64,000 bases of DNA from Flavobacteria bacterium BBFL7 (GTDB taxonomy: Bacteria; Bacteroidota; Bacteroidia; Flavobacteriales; Flavobacteriaceae). Of this stretch, positions 8,823-17,679 are shown one piece after another. Below the pieces are notes generated by a model. It worked only from the letters and a program-made list of their open reading frames with translations. It made no database searches and was not told the origin of the DNA. The stretch lies in assembly GCA_000153385.1 (NCBI GenBank), contig CH672374.1, positions 1,366,544 to 1,430,543 on the forward strand. The letters run 5' to 3'. How positions within the stretch are numbered: position 1 is the stretch's first letter; every line of letters starts with the position of its first letter. The translations under genes were made by a program, and so were the position numbers.

Positions 8823-9491
8823 ATGAAGATTTTAGTTTCGGTTTTGCTTTGTTTATTGGCAGTTTCTTGTACTGAAAAGGTAGAAGAACCTAAACCGTTG
8901 ATTGAGATATATCAACTTAATAAGCGAATAGCTAGTTATGAAGGAGAAGCTGTTATATTCACGGATGAGATGACTAAAATGGATCCACAATTTACAGAAC
9001 GTTACAAAGACGTATTAAGGACAACCGAAGATGGAAATTGGACACCTAATGGCGCTTTTAAAGCTATTCAAAGTGATTTACAACAAACTCCGTTAATTAG
9101 TGATGATGAAATAATAGGATTTGATTTTACAACAAATCAATTATTATTAAATAAAAATGCTTGTTCTTATTTTGGAATGACAAAAAAAATCAAAGATTAT
9201 CATCAAGATTCACAATTAGTACTAACCATTGATAAAAAACCATTTCTTAGTTTTTATAAGCAAAGTACAATGACTAGATGGAAAGTAGGTAATGCCTTCT
9301 TGGTCTTAGAATGTGATATTATTTTTGCAGGCGAAGATGTTATGGAAAATCCGAAACTTTCAGATAAAAATACTCTGCGTTTTTTTAAAGGATCAAATGG
9401 CACAGATTGGTTTGATAAAAAACCCAATCTCAAAAAAGACACCGCATTTTACAATGCTTTTAAAAGAGCCGGAAAGATTATAGCTGAGTAG
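8823..9491 (+). CDS. lipoprotein of unknown function
   Basis: Starts at one of two adjacent ATGs (8820 or 8823); a further in-frame ATG at 8799 would lengthen the n-region. The signal sequence ends in LLAVSC, a lipobox, so the product is about 222 residues and membrane-anchored. No domain is recognised. It is divergent from the GbsR-type regulator, shares its intergenic region and may respond to the same operator. The HD hydrolase follows 12 bp later. Confidence 0.65.
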   Translation: MKILVSVLLCLLAVSCTEKVEEPKPLIEIYQLNKRIASYEGEAVIFTDEMTKMDPQFTERYKDVLRTTEDGNWTPNGAFKAIQSDLQQTPLISDDEIIGFDFTTNQLLLNKNACSYFGMTKKIKDYHQDSQLVLTIDKKPFLSFYKQSTMTRWKVGNAFLVLECDIIFAGEDVMENPKLSDKNTLRFFKGSNGTDWFDKKPNLKKDTAFYNAFKRAGKIIAE

Positions 9492-9503
9492 TATCTTTAC
9501 CGT

Positions 9504-10160
9504 ATGAATAAGCAGCAAATCATCCTCAACACCATCAATTTTGTAAAAGGACAACTTCACAATGCCGAAGGTGGACACGACTGGTTTCATATAGAACGAG
9601 TGTGGAAAAATGCTAAGCTCATCGCTGCTGGTGAAGAAAACGCAGATTTGTTTATCATAGAACTAGGTGCCCTACTCCACGACATTGCAGATTCCAAATT
9701 CCATGATGGAGATGATACGATAGGACCTCAAGTAGCTCGTAAATTTCTAGAAAAACAAAACCTATCTGAAGATGTCATTCTACATGTAGAGAATATTATT
9801 AAATACATTTCTTTTAAAGGTGGACATCAAGAACAAAAATTTAAAAGCAAAGAGCTGGATATTATTCAAGATGCTGATAGACTTGATGCGCTGGGCGCGA
9901 TAGGAATTGCACGCACCTTTAATTATGGTGGCTTTAAAAATAGAACAATCTATAATCCAGAGATTAAACCAGATTTGAACATGACTGTAGAGCAATACAA
10001 GAAAAGTACTGCTCCTACTCTCAACCATTTCTATGAAAAGCTATTGCTTTTAAAAGACCGCATGAATACCTCAACTGGAAAACAACTGGCACAAGAACGT
10101 CATAAATATATGGAAGGTTTCCTCAATCAGTTCTATGCAGAGTGGAATGGAGAGGCCTAG
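9504..10160 (+). CDS. HD-domain phosphohydrolase
   Basis: A 218-residue HD-superfamily protein. The metal-binding histidines and aspartates are visible: HDWFHIERV near residue 24, GALLHDIADSKFHDGDD near 50-65, and QDADRLDALGAIGIART near 118-134. The pattern fits the YedJ-like metal-dependent hydrolases, which probably act on a phosphate ester or nucleotide; the substrate is not known. The stop lies 2 bp from the end of the convergent glycosyltransferase. Confidence 0.82.
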   Translation: MNKQQIILNTINFVKGQLHNAEGGHDWFHIERVWKNAKLIAAGEENADLFIIELGALLHDIADSKFHDGDDTIGPQVARKFLEKQNLSEDVILHVENIIKYISFKGGHQEQKFKSKELDIIQDADRLDALGAIGIARTFNYGGFKNRTIYNPEIKPDLNMTVEQYKKSTAPTLNHFYEKLLLLKDRMNTSTGKQLAQERHKYMEGFLNQFYAEWNGEA

Positions 10161-10162
10161 AC

Positions 10163-10900
10163 CTAGTTCTGACTACTAGACTTTTGTAGCTGGCTGGTCT
10201 GGCACCACTTTAAATAATACTCATAGATCTCATCTATGGTAGCGCCATTACGTTTCTTCCAGTAAATAGTGATATAAAACCATTGCAGTTTATAAACGCC
10301 TATTTCTTCATAACGCCTAGCACTGGTTTTTAACCATTTAGGAATCACATAATAGGTTCTGTGATCGTATAATCTATGGATTAAATCATAGTCTTCATAG
10401 ATAGGAATCTCTGTATTATAGCCACCTATCTTTTCATATAACTCTTTAGTAATATACTGTGATTGATCACCACCACGACTGGCACGCCATGAGAATCTAG
10501 TAAACCACCCTATAATGATTAACCACCAATTCCAACTCATAAATCGCATACGGAAACAGCCTGCTGGATTTCCCTGAGAAATAGCTTGAATGATATACTT
10601 ATCATAATCTTGAGGCGGAAAAGAATCTGCATGAAGAAAATAAAGGATTTCACCATTTGAGATTTGCGATCCTGCATGCATTTGTGAGCCACGACCTTTT
10701 GAGGCTGTATGAAACTGTAGTGATAGTGATGGATACGCTTTCGCGAAAGCGGAAACCTGACCACCTGTATTGTCTATACTATGACCATCTACCACAATGA
10801 TTTCTATTGTATTGATACCACTTGATTTCTCAACCAAATGCGTCAATAACTGATAAATAGAATGTTCTTCATTAAGAACAGGTATAATAATGCTAATCAT
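10163..10900 (-). CDS. TIGR04283-type family 2 glycosyltransferase
   Basis: A 245-residue GT-A enzyme. It starts with ISIIIPVLNEE, followed by IIVVDGHSIDNT and the DxD-like FLHADSFPP near residue 93. KGRGSQMHAGS near 68-78 is typical of TIGR04283, a family named for its association with arsenosugar biosynthesis. Downstream in the same direction from the TIGR04282 enzyme, PNP and DUF547 gene, it completes a recurring neighbourhood. No arsM or arsS is seen here, so a role in arsenosugars is unproven. A palindrome copy at 10736-10751 codes AFAKA. Confidence 0.82.
   Translation of the reverse strand: MISIIIPVLNEEHSIYQLLTHLVEKSSGINTIEIIVVDGHSIDNTGGQVSAFAKAYPSLSLQFHTASKGRGSQMHAGSQISNGEILYFLHADSFPPQDYDKYIIQAISQGNPAGCFRMRFMSWNWWLIIIGWFTRFSWRASRGGDQSQYITKELYEKIGGYNTEIPIYEDYDLIHRLYDHRTYYVIPKWLKTSARRYEEIGVYKLQWFYITIYWKKRNGATIDEIYEYYLKWCQTSQLQKSSSQN
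10736..10751. repeat. dispersed palindrome, copy 3
   Basis: Exact CGCTTTCGCGAAAGCG in the TIGR04283-type gene, read as SAFAKAY. Confidence 0.9.
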
Positions 10901-10938
10901 ACTATAGCTACGATAAGGAAGTAAAAGTGGTTTTTATC

Positions 10939-11715
10939 TTATTGTTTATTTAAAGACCAATCATAATCCTTGTAAGATATGGAAGCATCTTTTAATATCT
11001 CACTATTTGCATATTTATTGATGTATTCGATAATGGTAACACCTGTGTCTGTAAAATCGCTTTTATACCAATCAAATATTTTGCTCAAACGTGGATTTGC
11101 CACATCAGACAAATCGTTTTTATCTGAGTTAATGAATTCTGCAGCGGCTTTATCCATTAAGGAGTTCAAATTTGCAGCTGTAAAAGCGGTGTTTTGAAGT
11201 TTAGGACAGGAGAAACTTGCACAATTGATCGCAAAGTGAATGCGAGGATCACCCATTTTTTGCAATACATTTTTTTCTACTGCGGCAAGAGAATAAGCTT
11301 TATCATTAATCATTACATGCTCTACTAGCCATACCTGACCTAGCGGTCCGCTAATGTCTTTAATACTTGCTGGCATGTCATTTTCTAAAATTAAATCTAC
11401 CGTTGCTGCGTTATATAAATTGATATAATAAGCAAACTGTTCATTAATACTGGTAGCCTTAGTAGGTGCGTTGTTATTAAGATATTGCAAGTATTCATTC
11501 AATGCATTATGATCTTTTTTAAAAGCTTTGTAATCTACAAACCCTTTATCGTCTACATATTTTATTAATAGATCATTCCATGGCTGGTGATCTAAAACGG
11601 TATTAGTAGCATCTGTAATTTGCTCATCATTACTTAAGCTGGTATAATTTAAATCCTTTCCTCCTATACAGGAAGAAAGGATGAATAATGATATGATACT
11701 GTATATAAATTTCAT
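10939..11715 (-). CDS. DUF547 domain lipoprotein
   Basis: A 258-residue lipoprotein (LFILSSC lipobox, cysteine 16). DUF547 core motifs: EQFAYYINLYNAATVDL, AVEKNVLQ and IHFAINCASFSCPKL, ending YKDYDWSLNKQ. It is a paralogue of the gene at 2651-3370, sharing the SCP and YDWSLN signatures, but carries about 30 extra N-terminal residues. It lies between the PNP and TIGR04283-type genes. Function unknown. Confidence 0.85.
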   Translation of the reverse strand: MKFIYSIISLFILSSCIGGKDLNYTSLSNDEQITDATNTVLDHQPWNDLLIKYVDDKGFVDYKAFKKDHNALNEYLQYLNNNAPTKATSINEQFAYYINLYNAATVDLILENDMPASIKDISGPLGQVWLVEHVMINDKAYSLAAVEKNVLQKMGDPRIHFAINCASFSCPKLQNTAFTAANLNSLMDKAAAEFINSDKNDLSDVANPRLSKIFDWYKSDFTDTGVTIIEYINKYANSEILKDASISYKDYDWSLNKQ

Positions 11716-11892
11716 GATGTTTTACTCTTTAAATGATTGTAATATGTACGATAAAAACTGGAATTGAGTTTTAAAAAGTATGCACAAAAGATGCATAACA
11801 ACCCTAGATTCTATCAAAAATAACCAGATTACATCACAAGAACATCACAATACAAGCATAACGTGAACTATATACCAACCATCAGGAAAGTT

Positions 11893-12711
11893 CTATAATC
11901 TCTCGATTAGACTTTGAAAAAGACGCACCATTTTAGGTTCTGCCTCGCCAGCTATAGCAATAATCTCTGCAATATCTACCGCTTTTAAATCATCTGGATC
12001 ACACTCATCAGTCAGCACTGACACAGCACAAACTGGTAAGTTCAAATGATTTGCAACTATAATTTCTGGCACGGTACTCATCCCTACGGCGTCTGCACCC
12101 ATAAGTTTCAACATTCTATACTCTGCTCTAGTTTCTAACTGTGGACCTACTACACTGGCATAAACTCCTTTATGCATATTGGTGCCATGTTCTTGTGCTA
12201 GTTCTAGCAATATGCTATTCATATTTGCATCATATGGAGCACTCATGTCCGTAAAACGCTCTCCAAATTCGCTCACGTTCTTAAATGCCAGCGGACTACC
12301 ACCTTGCAGATTGATATGATCATCGATAACCATCATATCACCTTTTTTCATATCCAGATTAACGGCACCAGCAGCATTAGAAACGAGTAAGTTTTTAATA
12401 CCTAAACCATGCATTACTCTTATAGGATAAGTGATGTCTATAAAATCATATCCTTCATAAAGATGGAAACGACCTTGCATCACGACCACTTTTTTACCAC
12501 CTAAATCACCATAGATCAATTTACCCGTATGAAATTCTACCGTAGCTAGCGGGAAAGATGGGATGTTGTTATAATGAGCTACCTTTTGATTTTCTATACT
12601 ATCGACCAGTTGACCTAGTCCGGTACCTAATACGATACCTACTTCTGGAGCATCAAATCCTTGATTAATTAAATATTCTATAGAGTCTGAAAGTTGTTTT
12701 TTACTAAGCAT
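11893..12711 (-). CDS. purine nucleoside phosphorylase
   Basis: A 272-residue trimeric-type PNP (PNP/MTAP family). VLGTGLGQL near residue 27, MQGRFHLYEGYD near 75-86 and NLLVSNAAGAVN near 108-119 are the phosphate- and base-binding signatures; GADAVGMSTVPE follows near 184. It cleaves purine ribonucleosides with phosphate to base and ribose-1-phosphate. The start overlaps the end of the TIGR04282-type gene by 8 bp, so translation is probably coupled. This pairing could mean the enzyme acts on an adenosylated intermediate rather than only in salvage (inference). Confidence 0.92.
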   Translation of the reverse strand: MLSKKQLSDSIEYLINQGFDAPEVGIVLGTGLGQLVDSIENQKVAHYNNIPSFPLATVEFHTGKLIYGDLGGKKVVVMQGRFHLYEGYDFIDITYPIRVMHGLGIKNLLVSNAAGAVNLDMKKGDMMVIDDHINLQGGSPLAFKNVSEFGERFTDMSAPYDANMNSILLELAQEHGTNMHKGVYASVVGPQLETRAEYRMLKLMGADAVGMSTVPEIIVANHLNLPVCAVSVLTDECDPDDLKAVDIAEIIAIAGEAEPKMVRLFQSLIERL

Positions 12712-13321
12712 TGATATGTTTTAAAAAGTGTTGAAATGCTGGAACGTCTTTAATATCTTCATAAAAATCGACATCATTACGTGGCTCGAGCAATGTGTAA
12801 TTTAAGTTTTTTAAATCTTTTAAAGTTTCTGCCTGTACAGTTTCTGTTCCCCATTCTTTATTTGAAAAGACATTTGCAGGCACTTGTTGTTTAAATCCTA
12901 ACAAATAATAACCACCATCTATAGCAGGTCCCATGACAGCATCATGACTGTCTAACAATTCAAACGCTTTATCTAGGTCTTGTGTTGTAAGGTCATGCAT
13001 GTCACTGCCTATGATAACAACCTTATCATGAGTCTTAAATGCTGTATCAAACGCCTGCTGCATGCGCACACCTAGATCTTCACCTTGCTGAACATATTTT
13101 TGGTAAACCTCATTATCCCAATCATCATTTTGATGGAGTTTTTCAGAATACCATACTTGCGGTTGCGCATTTACAGATTTTGTAATCTCACGGGTATGAC
13201 TTAAAAGAAATTTATAAATCTCAAAAGCTGCTTGATCACCTACAGTAGCCGCTAGACGACGTTTCCCTTTTCCTAATTCTGGATTACGAGTAAATATGAT
13301 TAAAGCGTTTGTATTAGACAT
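12704..13321 (-). CDS. TIGR04282-type glycosyltransferase (DUF2064)
   Basis: A 205-residue nucleotidyl/glycosyltransferase-fold protein. It opens with LIIFTRNPELGKGKRRLA, continues with VVIIGSDMHDLT near residue 106 and GPAIDGGYYLLGFK near 135, and ends with the DVDFYEDI region. These are the hallmarks of DUF2064/TIGR04282, annotated as arsenosugar-biosynthesis associated. It is first in the run TIGR04282-PNP-DUF547-TIGR04283. The substrate cannot be read here. Confidence 0.83.
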   Translation of the reverse strand: MSNTNALIIFTRNPELGKGKRRLAATVGDQAAFEIYKFLLSHTREITKSVNAQPQVWYSEKLHQNDDWDNEVYQKYVQQGEDLGVRMQQAFDTAFKTHDKVVIIGSDMHDLTTQDLDKAFELLDSHDAVMGPAIDGGYYLLGFKQQVPANVFSNKEWGTETVQAETLKDLKNLNYTLLEPRNDVDFYEDIKDVPAFQHFLKHINA

Positions 13322-13389
13322 AGGATTAATTATATATCAAAAATGCAATTCCTATCTCACAATTATGTTACAGAAATGGCAATTTTGTA

Positions 13390-13944
13390 TTATTTCTTAA
13401 TGCGCTTCTCGTTTTGCTTTACAAAAGCAGCCCAACCGGTATAACTTTTACCTACTTCTATCCTACCGCTGTTATAAAAATGACAAACCGCTGCCGCAAG
13501 TCCATCTGTCATGTCTAGATTTTTTGGCATTTCTTTAAAGCCTAGCAGATTTTGCAACATTTTTGCAACCTGTTCTTTACTAGCAGTTCCTTTACCGGTA
13601 ATGGATTGTTTGATCTTACGTGGCGCATACTCAGTTACAGGGATATCTCTAGATAATCCTGCAGCCATCGCCACACCTTGTGCACGACCTAATTTGAGCA
13701 TGGATTGCACATTTTTACCAAAGAAAGGTGCCTCTAGCGCGATTTCATCAGGATGATGCGTATCTATCAACTCAATAGTACGTTCAAAAATCTTACGCAA
13801 TTTCACATAATGATCTGTGTATTTGCGTAAATCCAACTCGTTCATTTGCAGGAAACTCATCTTATTTCCTACTACTTTTATAACTCCAAAACCCATTAAG
13901 GCGGTTCCAGGATCTATACCGAGAATGATTTTTTCTGTTGCCAA
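13390..13944 (-). CDS. ruvC: RuvC, crossover junction endodeoxyribonuclease
   Basis: The Holliday-junction resolvase of the RuvABC system. The RNase H-like core starts IILGIDPGTALMGFGVI with the first catalytic Asp. LEAPFFGKNVQSMLKLGRAQGVA supplies the glutamate, and the C-terminal MTDGLAAAVCHF gives the further acidic residues. A TTG at 13944 (then ATEKIILGIDPG) is proposed as the start because it gives the usual length of about 185 residues and leaves 19 bp to the divergent gene at 13964. A longer frame to 14028 would run into that gene. Confidence 0.88.
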   Translation of the reverse strand: MATEKIILGIDPGTALMGFGVIKVVGNKMSFLQMNELDLRKYTDHYVKLRKIFERTIELIDTHHPDEIALEAPFFGKNVQSMLKLGRAQGVAMAAGLSRDIPVTEYAPRKIKQSITGKGTASKEQVAKMLQNLLGFKEMPKNLDMTDGLAAAVCHFYNSGRIEVGKSYTGWAAFVKQNEKRIKK

Positions 13945-13963
13945 TTGTTGTATTTTTCGGGCT

Positions 13964-14863
13964 ATGACTAGCACCTGGCACAAAGCTAAGCAATTCCTCG
14001 CTCCATCTATTAAGATTCTGGTATTCATTGGCTGTACAACACTGCTCTATTTTCAGTGGACTGATAGACCGGTAAGAATGGATAGCATACTTTTTTATTT
14101 AAAAGAGATTCCATTTTATTCTATCGGATTAATGCTATTGTTAAGCCTTGCGAGCTGGCTAGTGGAAAGTAAAAAATGGCAAGTATTAGTTAAGGATATT
14201 GAAGAAATACGCTTTCGCGAAAGTGTAATACAAAGTCTCACTGCTCAAGCGGCAAGTTTTATCACACCATTAAGAGCAGGCGAATTTGCTTATAAAGCGT
14301 TGTTTTATGAGCGAGATGATCGAAAAACAATTTTGAGTAGAGTGTTTCTAGGTAATTTATGTCAGATGATAGTTACGGTATTTTTGGGGCTTATAGGATT
14401 GCTTTTTTATATCGATAAAGAATTTTATAGCACATTAACTTTAGCCATAACAGGCATAGTCTGTTTAGCTGTTATTTATGCTTTCTATCAATATTTGAGT
14501 GACCACTGGAATCTCAAGGAAGTGACATTTAAATTATGGAAGCAAACCATCGCCTTATCGCTATTAAGGTATTTGTTTTTTGCAAGTAATTGGTTAATTA
14601 TGTTACAACTCATTAAATCAGACATTGCATTACTGACATGGCTAGATAATATCGCACTAAATTATCTCGCAGTATCTATAATTCCCATGTTTCAAATATT
14701 TGATATCCCTGTAAAATGGGCCGTAGCAGATTTGATTTTTAACGGTGGTATTTTACAATCACCTATCGTTATTGCGACCACGTTAATATGGTTGACAAAC
14801 ACATTATTCCCAACTTTATTGGGCTGTATATTGATCCCATTTAAAAAATTTAAAGCTTTATGA
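13964..14863 (+). CDS. lysylphosphatidylglycerol synthase/flippase-type membrane protein
   Basis: About 299 residues with seven to eight hydrophobic segments. Features of the PF03706 (AglD/MprF membrane domain, UPF0104) family include LAQ-like AQAASFITPLRAGEFAYK. Such proteins are thought to move or modify lipid-linked molecules. The ATG at 13964 is chosen because everything upstream in frame overlaps ruvC. The stop overlaps the ATG of the next glycosyltransferase, so the two probably act together in lipid or glycolipid modification (inference). A palindrome copy at 14210-14225 codes RFRES. Confidence 0.8.
   Translation: MTSTWHKAKQFLAPSIKILVFIGCTTLLYFQWTDRPVRMDSILFYLKEIPFYSIGLMLLLSLASWLVESKKWQVLVKDIEEIRFRESVIQSLTAQAASFITPLRAGEFAYKALFYERDDRKTILSRVFLGNLCQMIVTVFLGLIGLLFYIDKEFYSTLTLAITGIVCLAVIYAFYQYLSDHWNLKEVTFKLWKQTIALSLLRYLFFASNWLIMLQLIKSDIALLTWLDNIALNYLAVSIIPMFQIFDIPVKWAVADLIFNGGILQSPIVIATTLIWLTNTLFPTLLGCILIPFKKFKAL
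14210..14225. repeat. dispersed palindrome, copy 4
   Basis: CGCTTTCGCGAAAGTG, one mismatch, inside the flippase-type gene, read as RFRES. Confidence 0.85.
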
Positions 14864-15999
14864 TGTTTATCATCATCGTGATATCGCTAGGTTATTTATT
14901 TGTGATTTTAGGACTAGTCCTAGAAGGTTTTACTTATAAAGCAAGACCTCATCGAGCTAATAAGCCTAGTGTGAGTAGTGATTATAGCTTCAGTATCATT
15001 ATCAATTATAGAAATGAGGCTCACAATTTACCTGCTTTATTATTAAGTATTTCCCAATTAAAATTTGATTTCAATCGCGTAGAGTTTCTATTCATCAACG
15101 ATGATTCAAGCGATTCGAGCCTTAGTATTTTAGAAAAATTCATTACTGACAATAATGACATTACTGTTCAATTATTGGAACGAATTCCTGTTTCTAAAAG
15201 CGCTAAAAAAGATGGCATCACCCAAGCTCTAGAAATTGCAAAGCATGAACATATCATTTGTACAGATGCAGATGTTATTCTACCTCAACGATGGTTAATA
15301 GCTTATGAAAAACATTATCAACTCTTGCCGGATCTTCACTTTATTGCTGGTCCTGTAGAAATGATTCATTCCAATAATGTTTTATCTCAATTACAACACA
15401 GTGAGATGGTTGCCTTACAAATGACAACCATAGGTGGTTTTTCAATAAGACAACCTTTTATGTGTAATGGTGCTAACATGTCGTTTACAAAAAGCGCTTT
15501 TAAAGAGGTAAATGGTTATTTAGGTAATGATCACATATCTAGTGGTGATGACATTTTTTTACTAGAAAAACTGGCTGCAGAAGATGTTTTAAAATGCTCT
15601 TATTTAAAATCACAAGACGCTGTCGTAAAAACATTTCCTAAATCTAGTTGGAAAGAAATGACCCATCAACGGGTACGATGGTCCCAAAAAGGAAAATCAA
15701 CAAAGAGCACCTTAAATAAATTAGTGAGTTTTCAAGTTTTGATGATGAACTTACTTTTTATACTTGCACCATTTTTATGGTTTTTAGACTCGCTAAATAA
15801 CGCTCAATTTTTTACCATTTTAATCATAAAAATAGTTGTGGACGTCATCGTCATATTTACAGGAAATAGGTTTTTTAGTAATAAAAAGTGGCCTATCTAC
15901 TTATTGCCACAGCTAGTCATCTATCCAATTGTAGTGATCTCGATAGCGCTTAAAAGTCTCAGTAAACCTAGTTGGAAAGACCGTCAGGTTGAACTGTAG
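14860..15999 (+). CDS. membrane-bound family 2 glycosyltransferase
   Basis: A 379-residue GT2 enzyme. An N-terminal membrane helix is followed by the GT-A domain: IINYRNEAHNLP near 45, FLFINDDSSD near 82, CTDADVILP near 135, and the QxxRW motif as QRVRW near 268. C-terminal hydrophobic segments (about 285-370) follow. The QxxRW motif is typical of processive or membrane-linked transferases. Translation is coupled to the flippase-type gene upstream. The end overlaps a convergent lipoprotein gene by 32 bp. Confidence 0.88.
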   Translation: MMFIIIVISLGYLFVILGLVLEGFTYKARPHRANKPSVSSDYSFSIIINYRNEAHNLPALLLSISQLKFDFNRVEFLFINDDSSDSSLSILEKFITDNNDITVQLLERIPVSKSAKKDGITQALEIAKHEHIICTDADVILPQRWLIAYEKHYQLLPDLHFIAGPVEMIHSNNVLSQLQHSEMVALQMTTIGGFSIRQPFMCNGANMSFTKSAFKEVNGYLGNDHISSGDDIFLLEKLAAEDVLKCSYLKSQDAVVKTFPKSSWKEMTHQRVRWSQKGKSTKSTLNKLVSFQVLMMNLLFILAPFLWFLDSLNNAQFFTILIIKIVVDVIVIFTGNRFFSNKKWPIYLLPQLVIYPIVVISIALKSLSKPSWKDRQVEL

Positions 16000-16468
16000 C
16001 TGGTTTTAAAATTACTGGAAGTAAGTATGAGGAATTAACGGGTACGTTTTGCTTATATGCAGGCTCTATTTTGCAGATATGCTTAAGCCTAACTCTTAAT
16101 AAAGAATCTATTTTTCTTTCTCTATCATTAACAGCGTCAGATTGCAGTCCTTGATAACTAATATTACCTTTCTTATCTACTAGCAATTGAACCATTACAC
16201 TATCCCGTTGACTCATCTCAAACTGTAAGTGATGGTCGTTTAATTTGAGTACTACTTGTTCTTGTAGTTTTTCAAAAAAGCAATTTGCGGCATTATCTAA
16301 CTCACCACAATCATCAAATAGCGGATATTTATCAGGTTGAGAAAGGTCTATTTCTTGAAATCTTTTTTGAGCAAGTTGAGAAGCTTCTTGCTTTTTTTGC
16401 ACTTCGGTGCGACAAGATGCTGTAATAGCACCTATCATGATTACCAGTAAGATAGTTAATCGCATCAT
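15968..16468 (-). CDS. lipoprotein with TonB C-terminal-like domain
   Basis: A 166-residue lipoprotein (signal ending GAITASC). The middle PLFDDCGELDNAANCF and the C-terminal part (VMVQLLVDKKGNISYQ, then SSYLLPVIL) resemble the TonB C-terminal/energy-transducer fold common in Bacteroidota. No transmembrane anchor or proline linker of a true TonB is present, so a role in outer-membrane energisation is uncertain. It lies 21 bp downstream of a TPR protein on the same strand. Confidence 0.6.
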   Translation of the reverse strand: MMRLTILLVIMIGAITASCRTEVQKKQEASQLAQKRFQEIDLSQPDKYPLFDDCGELDNAANCFFEKLQEQVVLKLNDHHLQFEMSQRDSVMVQLLVDKKGNISYQGLQSDAVNDRERKIDSLLRVRLKHICKIEPAYKQNVPVNSSYLLPVILKPATVQPDGLSN

Positions 16469-16489
16469 GGTTGTAAAAGTACCATTTTT

Positions 16490-17629
16490 CTAATCGTCGC
16501 CATCCATGAAAACAGCTTCCTTTAAATCTGCAAGTCGCTCTGCGGCTAAAGATCCGTATGGACTTTTCTTACCATGTATTTCTAGGTAGTTTTCATAATA
16601 CGGTATGATGCTGTTTTTATCTTTAAAATATCGATCTGCGGCGATGGCGAGCTGATAGTTGATCATTGCATCATCTGCTCGTTCTTTTTGGGCAGTTTTT
16701 AAGGCATAAAATGCATTCTTTATATCTTCATTGCGTGCATGGACTGCTGCAAGTTGCACATATTCTTTATCTAATAAAGGTCTTCTAATAGCAATTGCTT
16801 TTTCTATTGCTTCAATAGATTCAGTATATTTTTCAATTCTCATATAGGCTACTGACATATTGAAAAATACAGAAGCTTCTTTATCATTATACTCTTCAAC
16901 ATAGACTTTATAATTCTCAATAGACTTTTCATATTGTCTAGTGCTATAGTAAGAAAAAGCAAGCCCATTACGATTATACTCTGTATCATTACCAAGTTCA
17001 AATAACCTTTCAAATACAGGAATTGCCTTATCGTACCATTTTGAATTCATGTAAGCTTGTGCTAGATAACTATTCATTTTCACATCAGTGGAGTCTGCAG
17101 CGATGCCTTGCTTTGCAAATTTAACAGCCTTAGAAAATTCGCGCTTTTGAATTAAATTCTTTATTAAATCTAGTCTTGCGGCACGATAATCTTCATTTAA
17201 CAACAAGGCTTTTTGATAAGATGGTATAGCATTGTTTACCTGATTTAAACCAGACCATGCTTCACCTAAGTAATAATGGAAACTGGCATTTGTAGAATCT
17301 CGTTCTATCAGTAATGTAAATACCGGTATGGCATCAACGGATTGCTGACTATTAACTAGTAGTTTACCATAATCATACATAGGTTTTATAGCAGTGCTGT
17401 CTATAGCAAAACCAGCCCTATAGTGAGTAATCGCCTTTGCACTATTCCCTAATTGGGTATAAGCTTGAGCCAGTTTAAATTGCTGGGTCGCATCAGATGG
17501 CGCATTTCTATAAGCGTTTATAGCAGCTTTCCAGTTTCCCGTTTGTGCTAACTCATCACCTTTATCTATTTGAGCAACAGCCAGTACTGAGACTAAAAAG
17601 AAAACCATCATTGATAAAAAAATCTTCAT
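16490..17629 (-). CDS. secreted tetratricopeptide-repeat protein
   Basis: A 379-residue protein with an N-terminal signal peptide (ending AVAQ) and a long run of TPR-like helices. Recurrent motifs include AINAYRNAP, AITHYRAGF, AIPSYQKALLL, AIPVFERLFELG, SIENYKVYVEEY and SIEAIEKAIAI, about eight to nine repeats over residues 25-340. It is probably a periplasmic scaffold. The downstream TonB-like lipoprotein may be a partner. Confidence 0.85.
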   Translation of the reverse strand: MKIFLSMMVFFLVSVLAVAQIDKGDELAQTGNWKAAINAYRNAPSDATQQFKLAQAYTQLGNSAKAITHYRAGFAIDSTAIKPMYDYGKLLVNSQQSVDAIPVFTLLIERDSTNASFHYYLGEAWSGLNQVNNAIPSYQKALLLNEDYRAARLDLIKNLIQKREFSKAVKFAKQGIAADSTDVKMNSYLAQAYMNSKWYDKAIPVFERLFELGNDTEYNRNGLAFSYYSTRQYEKSIENYKVYVEEYNDKEASVFFNMSVAYMRIEKYTESIEAIEKAIAIRRPLLDKEYVQLAAVHARNEDIKNAFYALKTAQKERADDAMINYQLAIAADRYFKDKNSIIPYYENYLEIHGKKSPYGSLAAERLADLKEAVFMDGDD

Positions 17630-17679
17630 TCTCTAAAATTAGGCAAGGTTATTGAAAGAACAATAGAAATATTCTAATT

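Noticed and set aside
11716-11892. Remnant of arsS or arsM between the DUF547 and PNP genes
   Set aside because: The 177-bp gap shows no coding resemblance on either strand.
13817-14028. Longer versions of ruvC and of the flippase-type gene that overlap each other
   Set aside because: Each extended start lies inside the conserved part of the other gene; starts at 13944 and 13964 resolve the conflict.
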